64,000 nt of DNA from Casimicrobiaceae bacterium. Lineage in GTDB: Bacteria; Pseudomonadota; Gammaproteobacteria; Burkholderiales; Casimicrobiaceae. The stretch is taken from contig JAPKHK010000006.1 in the NCBI GenBank assembly GCA_026646885.1, positions 186,001 through 250,000 on the forward strand, read 5' to 3'. Shown here piece by piece: positions 26,017-33,227 of the stretch; the first letter of the stretch is position 1, and every line of letters begins with the position of its first letter. The notes under the pieces are model-generated. The model worked only from the letters and a program-made list of their open reading frames with translations, was not told the origin of the DNA and made no database searches. The position numbers and the translations under genes are program-made.

Positions 26017-27072
26017 TCAGAGCGGAGCATGGTAACACCAGTGCCAAGGCTCGAACTGATAGCCCTGCGGGTTGCCTCGCGGGTAGGACAGCGTGAAACC
26101 GAATTCTGCAGCGTGGCGCGTCAGCCACGCAAAGGCCGCGCTGTGCGCGAAATCTTCTTCCAAAGGCGGCGCGTCGGGGCTGCCCACATCCACGGCGCAT
26201 GCGCTGTGGTGTTCGCTGAATCCGGGTGCGGCGCAAGCCCGCAGAATCGAGATCAAAGCCTCTCCGGCAGCCCGCTTGGCGGCGACAATTTCGCGCTGCC
26301 GCGCCTCGCTACGAAAGGCGGAAAGCACCTCCAAGATCACTCCTTCCGCCGCGGCCGCAGCTTGCATGTTGCGCCAAGCCGCCGCGGCTTCGGGGCTTAG
26401 AAAAAACTCCCGCCCCGCGGCATCGACAGCAACCCGTTCGAGCACTAAGGCTTCGGCTTGCCGCGCGAGGCCCCTTGCCGAGGCAATTTGCGTGGCACTT
26501 TGCAAGTCGGCCGCATCGAGCGTTTGCAAGTTCGCGCGCACATAAAACGCCAAAGACAGCGTCTGTCCGGCAATGGGATAGGGCGCGGTTTTTGTGGTAT
26601 CGCGCAAGAAGCCGGCCCTCTCATAGAAGTGTGCCGCACGCGCATTGCCTTGGAGCATCCACAAATAGCAGCTTTGCAGCTCACGCAACACCAAACGCTC
26701 CACCGCGCGGCGGCACAGCGCGCGCCCCACCCCCAGACCCCAATGCTCCGGCGCCACATAAAGCGCGTAAATTTCACCGGCACTTTCGTGCGCGTCAGCA
26801 TCGCGCGCGACGCCGAAATTCACGAAACCCAAGACGCCACCATCGTCCGCCGCGACCAGCAATTCCGAAGTGGTGCTGGCCAGCTCCTGCATCCAGATTG
26901 CGCGGCGGCGTTCCACGGATAGGCTCGCCAAATAGTCGGCGGGCACGAGATCGCGGTATGCCGCCTGCCAGGTGCGCACATGCACCGTGGCAATACCTTC
27001 GGCGTCGGCAAGTTCTGCCGGACGGAGGACGAAGCGCTGCGCGGTGGGCAAGGCAGATGGGTCGTTTGACAT
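26017..27072 (-). CDS. GNAT acetyltransferase fused to M15 peptidase (VanY/LdcB-like) domain
   Basis: A 351-aa two-domain protein. Residues about 12-175 are a GNAT domain: LRPAELADAEGIATVH at the start, acetyl-CoA loop VAPEHWGLGVGRAL, and NARAAHFYERAGF. From about residue 225 the sequence is an M15 peptidase, with the zinc motif SEHHSACAVDVG (S-x-H-x6-D; the usual G is A) and the second zinc site EPWHW near the C-terminus. M15 enzymes cleave D-Ala or L,D bonds of peptidoglycan peptides. No signal peptide is visible, so it would act in the cytoplasm. ATG at 27072 chosen; a GTG at 27108 is possible. Confidence 0.85.
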   Translation of the reverse strand: MSNDPSALPTAQRFVLRPAELADAEGIATVHVRTWQAAYRDLVPADYLASLSVERRRAIWMQELASTTSELLVAADDGGVLGFVNFGVARDADAHESAGEIYALYVAPEHWGLGVGRALCRRAVERLVLRELQSCYLWMLQGNARAAHFYERAGFLRDTTKTAPYPIAGQTLSLAFYVRANLQTLDAADLQSATQIASARGLARQAEALVLERVAVDAAGREFFLSPEAAAAWRNMQAAAAAEGVILEVLSAFRSEARQREIVAAKRAAGEALISILRACAAPGFSEHHSACAVDVGSPDAPPLEEDFAHSAAFAWLTRHAAEFGFTLSYPRGNPQGYQFEPWHWCYHAPL

Positions 27073-27119
27073 GCTGGAAGACGAGTTCGTCAGCGCTGGC
27101 AAGACCACACTCCCGAAAG

Positions 27120-27749
27120 TCAGGGCGCGCGGCGCCAGCCCAACTGCAGGGACACGCCCGTCAGCGCGCCAGCCAAGAGGTAACGCTGCGCCCTAACGAA
27201 ACGCGGGCGCCGCTGCAAGGCATGGGCGAGGTAAGCCGCGCAAAAAATCACCGCCGAATGCGCTAACAACGCGGCGACGATCTGCACCGCCCCGAGCGCC
27301 AGCGTTTGCGCGAACACGCTGCCCGCTGCCGGGTCCACGAATTGCGGCAGCAGTGCGCCGTAAGTGAGCACGATTTTCGGGTTCAAAAGGCAAGTGGCGA
27401 AACCACGCCGAAAGAGTGCGCCGGGCGTTTCGATTCCTAGGGCATGCATCCCCGGCACGGCTGCACCGGCGCGCAGGGTTCTGATGGCGAGCCACAACAA
27501 ATAGACCGCGCCGACTAGGCGTAGCGATTCGTACAACATCGGCACCGCGACGAACAAAGCAGTCAGGCCGCAAGCCGTCGCCGCCATATAAGCCAGCATA
27601 CCTGCGCCTACGCCGGCTAGCGAAGCAAAACCGGCGGCACGTCCTTGGCACACGCTGCGCGATACGAGGTAGACGAGGTTGGGCCCGGGGGAGAGGGCCA
27701 TGGCCAAGGCGAGAACGAAAAAGGTGCAGGCCGTGAGGAGCGAGATCAT
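27120..27749 (-). CDS. LysE family amino-acid exporter
   Basis: A 209-aa inner-membrane protein with about six helices. The LysE/RhtB signature LAMALSPGPNLVYLVSRS lies near residue 15, GAVYLLWLAIRTLRAG near 80 and FRRGFATCLLNPKIVLTYGALLPQFVDP near 113. It probably exports an amino acid or homoserine lactone-like compound. It lies 48 bp upstream of the GNAT/M15 gene on the same strand. Confidence 0.92.
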   Translation of the reverse strand: MISLLTACTFFVLALAMALSPGPNLVYLVSRSVCQGRAAGFASLAGVGAGMLAYMAATACGLTALFVAVPMLYESLRLVGAVYLLWLAIRTLRAGAAVPGMHALGIETPGALFRRGFATCLLNPKIVLTYGALLPQFVDPAAGSVFAQTLALGAVQIVAALLAHSAVIFCAAYLAHALQRRPRFVRAQRYLLAGALTGVSLQLGWRRAP

Positions 27750-27849
27750 GTGTAAGAAGCCTTACTAAAGTAAGCCTGGCATCGCCCCCGAAAATGGCGG
27801 TCAGAGGGATAGGCGCCGATAGATGGCGGCAGCGGCAGGCGCTTTGTGC

Positions 27850-28218
27850 TCACGCCTTCTCTGATGCGGCAAGCAGCAGCACGATGGCAACTCCCGCAGG
27901 GAGTGCCTGCACGAAAAGAATCCTGCGGCTGGCCGTAGCCGCGCCAAATAATCCGGCCACCAGCACGCAGATGAGAAAAAAGAGTTTCACCGGCAGTCCC
28001 GCCACGCCCTGGCTCAAGCCCCAGAAAAGCCCCGCGGCGAGAAAGCCGTTGTAGAGCCCTTGGTTGGCCGCCAACACCTTAGAAGCGCGCGCTGATTCGA
28101 GCGTCTGCCCAAACGCGCGTAAACCCGCGGGCCTGTCCCAAAGAAACATCTCCAGCACCAGAATATAGACGTGCAAAAGACCGATCAAAACCACGAAACC
28201 ATCAGCCAGTAGCGACAT
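27850..28218 (-). CDS. DUF1304 membrane protein
   Basis: A 122-aa protein with four membrane helices. The opening GLLHVYILVLEMFLWDRP and the following KVLAANQGLYNGFLAAGL are diagnostic of the DUF1304 family of small inner-membrane proteins, whose function is unknown. It stands alone between the lysE-like and FRP-like genes. Confidence 0.9.
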   Translation of the reverse strand: MSLLADGFVVLIGLLHVYILVLEMFLWDRPAGLRAFGQTLESARASKVLAANQGLYNGFLAAGLFWGLSQGVAGLPVKLFFLICVLVAGLFGAATASRRILFVQALPAGVAIVLLLAASEKA

Positions 28219-28320
28219 TGCTTCTTAGTCCTTGTGGTGGGGGCACGATCGGCGTTTCCGGGTGTGCGTGTAGGCAGGGCGGCAGCGACCACCTGGGCGT
28301 GCTGCACCCCTCCGTTTTCA

Positions 28321-28641
28321 TCAAAGCGCCGCGATCTGTTTGACGGTTTCTCGCTTGTCTGCGCGCAGGCCTTCCAGATCAGTCTCGTCGAGCCAACTTT
28401 CGCGCAGCAAGCGGCCAAAGACGAAGATGAGCTGGGAATAACGGAAATCATATTTGTCGTCGATTGCGCTGCGTTGCGCAGTCAGATAATCGTGCAGCGC
28501 CCAAATGTCTTCCGGGATTTGCGCTGCCGCGGCGCGCCGCTTCGTTTCCTCCACAATCGCCGCGCATTCCTTCTTCAAAGCGGCGTCGAAGATGCGCCGC
28601 GCGACCTTCTTTTCGCCTCCAGACCATTCTAAGTTCGACAT
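28321..28641 (-). CDS. Fluorescence recovery protein (FRP)-like protein
   Basis: A 106-aa, mostly helical soluble protein. It starts at 28641 with GGGAGG eight bases upstream. The pattern EWSGGEKKVARRIFDAAL, then WALHDYLTAQRSAIDDKYDF, YSQLIFVFGRLLRE and WLDETDLEGL closely matches the cyanobacterial fluorescence recovery protein, the helical dimer that helps the orange carotenoid protein return to its dark state. No carotenoid-protein gene is in this window, so here it must have another partner or role. The homology is judged from memory of the family, with no alignment run. Confidence 0.8.
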   Translation of the reverse strand: MSNLEWSGGEKKVARRIFDAALKKECAAIVEETKRRAAAAQIPEDIWALHDYLTAQRSAIDDKYDFRYSQLIFVFGRLLRESWLDETDLEGLRADKRETVKQIAAL

Positions 28642-28734
28642 GCTGGCAGCCTCCCAAAGCATCCGTCCACCGCTGACATTATGGACCTATAGGTCGCATC
28701 CCTGCACACCCCTGGGCCGCGGTCGGGCTCGCCT

Positions 28735-29763
28735 TCATTTCGTGATCGACGGGTACTTCTTCTTCATCCCCAGCACTTCGGTCACAAATGCGGAGGTCGA
28801 AAACGCGCCGCGCGAATTGCCGCAGAATTGCCCGGTTTCTTTGTCGAGGAAAAAGGTGGCCGTGGCCAGCACCGATGAATCCCGCAAATCTTTGATCGTT
28901 ACCGTGCCGCCGATGAGCTTGAGGCGAGGGGGAATTGCCGGCGTGTCGGTCACGACCGCGTATTCGCTTTCGAGGCGATCGACCGTTTGGCCTTGAAAGT
29001 CGCCCAGTTTGAATCGCAAGTAGCGGGCCGGGTCGTGCCGATCACGGGTCTCGTAGAAGGCGAGCTGCCCTTGGTTCAAATGCGCGAGCCCGATGACGCC
29101 CGCTCCGCTGGCGTAGCTCGATTCGGTGTTGAGGTGGGAGCGTGCCGTGACGCGTTGCTCCCAATCGGGGTCGAAAAAGATGCTTTTGACGTCGTCGGCT
29201 TTCTTGTAGATTCGTTCCCCCGCCCCGGCACAGTATTGCGCGAACACGCGGTTACGCTCTTGGCCGGTCCCGAACAAAGCGTGCTCGCCGAGCGTGTAGT
29301 AAGCGAGGTAAGCGGCCAGCACAACCCCGCCGCAAGCCAAAGTGGCCATGGTGATGCGCCGGCTGTCCGTGCCTCGAGCGCGCAAGTACTGCCCCACTGC
29401 CAGCGTCGCCATCGCGGTCAGCCACAGCGCATAACCCCAGCCATAGGCGACGATGCTCTGATAGGTCGGCGCCTCGCTCACCGCAATACGTGCGTGCAGC
29501 AGAAAACTGGCGGCCAGCACCAGGGCGAGCAACGCCAAAGTGCCCGACGCACGCGGCCGGCGATAGAACACCAGCGCCAACACATACAAGGGATTTGCGT
29601 ACCACGAGAAATGCCCATCGAAAGGCCCTAGCCAACCCGTCAGCAGCAAAGACGCCGACCCCTGCGGCGCAAAAGCATCGCCGAGGTAATAGGCCGGCAG
29701 CGCGAGGCAAACCGCAAAACAAAGGAAACTCAGCGCGAGATGGGGGTGGTCGATTCTTATCAC
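28735..29763 (-). CDS. Uncharacterised membrane protein with periplasmic C-terminal domain
   Basis: About 342 aa. The first 160 residues hold five hydrophobic helices (LALSFLCFAVCLALPAYY; LLALVLAASFLLHARIAV; ALWLTAMATLAVGQYL; others), followed by a soluble domain (FDPDWEQRVTARSHLNTES, DPARYLRFKLGDFQGQTVDRL). Start uncertain: a GTG at 29763 lies just before the first helix, without a clear ribosome site; the frame is open further upstream. No family recognised. Confidence 0.65.
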   Translation of the reverse strand: MIRIDHPHLALSFLCFAVCLALPAYYLGDAFAPQGSASLLLTGWLGPFDGHFSWYANPLYVLALVFYRRPRASGTLALLALVLAASFLLHARIAVSEAPTYQSIVAYGWGYALWLTAMATLAVGQYLRARGTDSRRITMATLACGGVVLAAYLAYYTLGEHALFGTGQERNRVFAQYCAGAGERIYKKADDVKSIFFDPDWEQRVTARSHLNTESSYASGAGVIGLAHLNQGQLAFYETRDRHDPARYLRFKLGDFQGQTVDRLESEYAVVTDTPAIPPRLKLIGGTVTIKDLRDSSVLATATFFLDKETGQFCGNSRGAFSTSAFVTEVLGMKKKYPSITK

Positions 29764-29931
29764 GGTGTACTGAATGATGCCGCAGGCGCAAGGCAGTGAG
29801 CAAGGCTCAGCGCGCTTCCGGGTTGGGTGAAGGCCTGCCTGACGAGGCACGGGAACTGCCCGGGCGCCGAGCGCGGCAGCGCATCCGCCTTCTCGTCGCC
29901 GCAACCGCCTAGCATTTGGCGCGCGCGAGAA

Positions 29932-30834
29932 TCACCGCGCCACCCGCTCCAACACATACCGCCCGCCCTCCAGCCGATGGTAATAAATCCCCCGGCCATC
30001 GGGCGCGAGGGTGGGCGCTTCGGTCAGGCCGGAAATGGCGCTGATGCGTTGCGGTGCGCCGAAGGCCGCGCTTTTGTTCGGGCGCGTGGCGCGCAGCATC
30101 ACCGTAGCCGGCCCGCTGCGCAAGTGATAGATGCGGGTGAAGAAGATTTCCAGTTCATCGGGCGAGAGCGCCAGCGCATATTCCAAGGCCTCGGTGTTGA
30201 GGGCGCGGAAAATCTCGGCACTCCGCGGTGCCACGCGAAAGCCCGCGCCCTCGCGGCGCGCCACCGCCAAGTCCGCGGTTTCGGGCATGGGTCCGCCGCG
30301 GAACCGCCCTTCGGCGTAGTAGAGCGTTTCGCCGTCGGCGGAAATTTCGGCATCGAAAATCAATTGCCCGATTTGGCTCGTCGCCATGCCCGGCACCGCG
30401 GCCACCGCCGTCACCATGGGCGCGGTGAACGGGCCGGCATAAATGGTCATGCGGTTCTCGAAATAGCTGCGCGTAGTAATGAAATAGAAGCGCCCCGCGT
30501 CATCTAAACTCGCCACCGCTTCCAGCGCGGGCGTGTTCACCCCAAGCACTTCGCCGCCGAAACGAAAGTGCAGGGCATCGACGCGCTCGGCGAAAAACAG
30601 CTTGGTGTCGCGATGCTTGCTGTTGAGGTCGTTGAAGAAAAGCCAGCGCCCATCACGACTCAAAAAGGGCTCCATCGCATCGCCCGCGTAAGCCTCGATC
30701 ACCACGCGCTGCGGCGGGCCAAAGCTGTGGTCTTCCGGCAACTGCGGTACGCTCGTCAGCGCGCTGTCATGGGGGGCTTTGCAGGCGGTGATGACGAGCA
30801 GGGCAATCAACGTGGTAGTGCTGCGCTGGAGCAT
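29932..30834 (-). CDS. WD40/PD40-like beta-propeller lipoprotein
   Basis: A 300-aa predicted lipoprotein. The lipobox ITAC lies near residue 15. The mature part contains repeated PD40/TolB-type blades: MEPFLSRDGRWLFFNDLNS, AEISADGETLYYAEGRFRGG, ALSPDELEIFFTRIYH and APTLAPDGRGIYYHR. Such propellers in lipoproteins usually bind protein partners in the periplasm. No enzyme domain is seen. The ATG at 30834 was chosen because the signal begins there. Confidence 0.82.
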   Translation of the reverse strand: MLQRSTTTLIALLVITACKAPHDSALTSVPQLPEDHSFGPPQRVVIEAYAGDAMEPFLSRDGRWLFFNDLNSKHRDTKLFFAERVDALHFRFGGEVLGVNTPALEAVASLDDAGRFYFITTRSYFENRMTIYAGPFTAPMVTAVAAVPGMATSQIGQLIFDAEISADGETLYYAEGRFRGGPMPETADLAVARREGAGFRVAPRSAEIFRALNTEALEYALALSPDELEIFFTRIYHLRSGPATVMLRATRPNKSAAFGAPQRISAISGLTEAPTLAPDGRGIYYHRLEGGRYVLERVAR

Positions 30835-31070
30835 GGGGGTTGAGTGTGAAGTTGTTTGGGTGAGTCCTTGCGGGTTTCGCTGCGCCAGCATTGTAACGGG
30901 GGGCGATCTCGTTCTGGCTATTTTCGTCGCCAAGCGCTTGGGGCAAAACTGGCGCGCGGCCACGCAAACGTCGAAACCGGCAGCGCTCCCGTTGTAGCGC
31001 GGGGCGGCTTGTTGGGCGTCATGACGGTGCCTCGCATATACTTAAAATTTCCGTGCATGAGGATCGCATC

Positions 31071-31292
31071 GTGCAACTTACCGCAGTGTTTCAAAAGGTC
31101 CCTGAAGGTTACATGGGCTTCGTGGAAGAACTTCCTGGCGCCAATACGCAAGGCGCCACGTTGGATGAGGCGCGCGCCAATCTATCGGAGGCTGTAGAAC
31201 TTGTGCTCGAAGCGAATCGCGCGCTGGCTGAGGAAGCAATTCAAGGCAAACAAGTCATTCGCGAAGCACTCTCGCTGTATGGAGCGCATTGA
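31071..31292 (+). CDS. hicB: HicB-like antitoxin
   Basis: A 73-aa protein of the RNase-H-like HicB fold (FQKVPEGYMGFVEELPGANTQGATLDEARANL). The GTG at 31071 is preferred because GAGGA lies seven bases upstream; a GTG at 31053 would add six residues. No DNA-binding tail is present, so this is a minimal HicB. It overlaps the hicA-like gene by 14 bp. The pair would normally inhibit and hold an mRNA interferase. Confidence 0.86.
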   Translation: MQLTAVFQKVPEGYMGFVEELPGANTQGATLDEARANLSEAVELVLEANRALAEEAIQGKQVIREALSLYGAH

Positions 31293-31464
31293 CCTTGTTC
31301 GCCACCTCGAAGCGAACGGCTGCTCCTTGTTGCGAGAAGGCGCAAGACATTCCGTCTTCGTTAGCCGAGCATGTAATAAGTCGTCCACAGTGCCGCGCCA
31401 CCGCGAGATCAATGATTTTCTCGCGCGAAAAATCTGTTGAGATCTTGAAGTTCCGGAACTATGA
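31279..31464 (+). pseudogene. hicA: HicA-like toxin with premature TGA
   Basis: The frame begins MERIDLVRHLEANGCSLLRE and contains the catalytic-type histidine (GARHSVFVSR) and the VPRHREINDFLARKIC motif of HicA/YcfA mRNA interferases. A TGA at 31438-31440 ends it after 53 residues. Reading on in frame gives DLEVPEL and then a second TGA at 31462. Family members usually continue KIC-[RK]-DL at exactly this point, so the stop looks like a CGA-to-TGA mutation that removes the last eight residues. The catalytic histidine is kept, so residual activity is possible. Confidence 0.75.
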
Positions 31465-31501
31465 CGGAGTAATGGGATCGGGTGTCGATTAGGTGCGTCG
31501 C

Positions 31502-32650
31502 CTAGACCTTGCGCTGCGCGAACACCACGTCCATGACCGCGCGCGCGGCGTGGGGCCGGCCGATGGCGCGCGCACGATCGCGCATCGTCGCCAGCAACTG
31601 CGGTTGCTCCAGGAGCTTCTGCACCCGGAAAACCAGCGTCGTCAGGTCGATGGCTTTGAGCGCGACGCCCTGTTCGAGCAAATAGTCGGCGTTGCGCTCT
31701 TCCTGCCCGGGAATGGGAGAATTCAAAATCATGGGAACGCCCATGGCCAAACACTCCGAGGTGGTGAGACCGCCGGGTTTGGTGATGGTGAAATCCGCGC
31801 AGGCCATCAAGCGTTCGACTTGGCGGGTGAAGCCTTGCGGAAACAGCCTGCCGGGGAAGCGGGCGGCAAGCTGCTGCAGCGCCGCCAAAACGGCGGTGTT
31901 CTTCCCTGCCAGGACGATCAATTGCAGCGGATCTTCCAAGGCGAGCAATTGGGCTGCGGCGGATTCGAGGCTGCCCATGCCCTCACCGCCCCCCATCATC
32001 AGGATGGTCTTGCGATCTGGGTTCAACCCGGCCTCTGCGGCGCAAATAGCGCGATCCAAGCCGCCTGAGAACGCAGGCATGATCGGAATGCCCGTGACGT
32101 GAATGGCGGACGCTTGAATGCCAGCGGCCTCCATGCGCCAGGCCACTTCCTCGTTGGCGGCGAAGTAACCAGCCATGTTGGGCACGACCCAAAGACGGTG
32201 GAGGTCAAAGTCGGTGACTTGCACCCAGACCGGACACTCGATTCGGCCTTTACCCACCTCGCGCCCCAGAAGTTCAGCCGGAAGAAAATGGGTGCATACG
32301 ATAGCGTCCGGGGCTTGCGCGTGGATCTCCTTGAGCAAGGCCCGCGTGTTCAAACGCTCGACGAGGCGGCGCGAGCGTTGCATGAAACTGCGCGGGTCGG
32401 CTTCGTTGGTGGCGCGGTACAGGTGCGCCCAGAGTTCTGGGTGTTTGTTGACCAAACCGAGGTACAGATCGGTATAAACTTTGCGAAAACCGCGCGGTAC
32501 GAAGTCCATCACGTCCAGATGCGTGGCTTCTCGCGATGAGGGATGCGCGGTGGCGGCAACGCGCAAGGCCTCGGCGGCGCGCACGTGCCCGGCTCCGGCG
32601 GAAACACTGAGAAAGAGAACCTTGCGGCCTGCGGCGTTGGGGGTGCTCAT
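31502..32650 (-). CDS. Glycosyltransferase of the MGDG synthase/UgtP type (GT28-like)
   Basis: A 382-aa glycolipid glycosyltransferase. The N-terminal segment KVLFLSVSAGAGHVRAAEAL is the family's acceptor-side motif. The nucleotide-sugar domain carries ILMMGGGEGMGS near residue 210 and the MurG-type donor motif TKPGGLTTSECLAMGVPMI near 295, then NSPIPGQEERNADYLL. Relatives transfer galactose or glucose to diacylglycerol. The ATG at 32650 is used because the family motif starts soon after. Substrate not assignable. Confidence 0.88.
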   Translation of the reverse strand: MSTPNAAGRKVLFLSVSAGAGHVRAAEALRVAATAHPSSREATHLDVMDFVPRGFRKVYTDLYLGLVNKHPELWAHLYRATNEADPRSFMQRSRRLVERLNTRALLKEIHAQAPDAIVCTHFLPAELLGREVGKGRIECPVWVQVTDFDLHRLWVVPNMAGYFAANEEVAWRMEAAGIQASAIHVTGIPIMPAFSGGLDRAICAAEAGLNPDRKTILMMGGGEGMGSLESAAAQLLALEDPLQLIVLAGKNTAVLAALQQLAARFPGRLFPQGFTRQVERLMACADFTITKPGGLTTSECLAMGVPMILNSPIPGQEERNADYLLEQGVALKAIDLTTLVFRVQKLLEQPQLLATMRDRARAIGRPHAARAVMDVVFAQRKV

Positions 32651-32806
32651 GGTTGGGGTAAGATTGGATTCCGTCGGCGACTTTACACTAACCCCGAGGT
32701 CTTCACATTGCTGGAGAAGAAATGAGTCGAAGCGATGATTTGGGCGGATAAACGAGGCGCGAACTCCCTTTTTTGCGAGCGGCGGATACACCACAGGTCA
32801 AGCCAA

Positions 32807-32950
32807 ATGAATGAGCTAATCGAACTTATGGCCACCCGCGGCTATATGCGCTTGCCGCTGCGACGCAGCGTCTTGGGGCATTTGCACACCGATGGCATGC
32901 TCAATGGTCGGCCGGTCGAGGTGTTGGTGGACACCGGCGCGTCGGCTGCG
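32807..32950 (+). pseudogene. Retropepsin-like aspartic protease, N-terminal fragment
   Basis: About 48 residues match the start of clan AA single-domain aspartic proteases: GYMRLPLRRSVLGHLHTDG followed by the active-site turn VEVLVDTGASA. After that the similarity ends abruptly and the frame closes at 33001 with unrelated residues. Normal family members are about 120 aa or longer, so only the N-terminal third remains. It is divergent from the glycosyltransferase gene. Confidence 0.65.
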
Positions 32951-33161
32951 ATGGGTACTTCACAAATTCCTTCTGGTGCGCGGTCGCTAGAACGGCGTTG
33001 AAGCGCGTGCCGATTTGCTCGATCAGCGCGAACAGCGGCTCGTACAAACCGGGGCCGGTTGGGAGCTTGCGCAGCACCTCCGACCTTCCGGCACACCAGC
33101 AGCGATCGCCTTCCCGAATCTCACCGACAATCGCTTTGGCCGCCAACATTGCTCCGGACAT
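32951..33161 (-). pseudogene. Unidentified coding fragment meeting the protease fragment
   Basis: On the minus strand a frame beginning at ATG 33161 reads with normal codon use (MSGAMLAAKAIVGEIREGD, then GPGLYEPLFALIEQIGTRF) until about 32951, where it runs into the antisense of the protease fragment. I do not recognise the family. The apparent meeting of two cut genes suggests a deletion junction near 32950. It could also be a chance open frame in the ppdK leader. Confidence 0.3.
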
Positions 33162-33227
33162 GGTTTTCCGGCCCCAGCCATGGCACACTTGCGCGCGTGG
33201 TTTCTTTTCTTCAAGGGCGGATAGAAC

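Noticed and set aside
31182-31754. A 190-codon minus-strand frame across the first hic locus
   Set aside because: It overlaps two genes with recognisable families on the plus strand and the 3' end of the glycosyltransferase gene. The translation has no family character.
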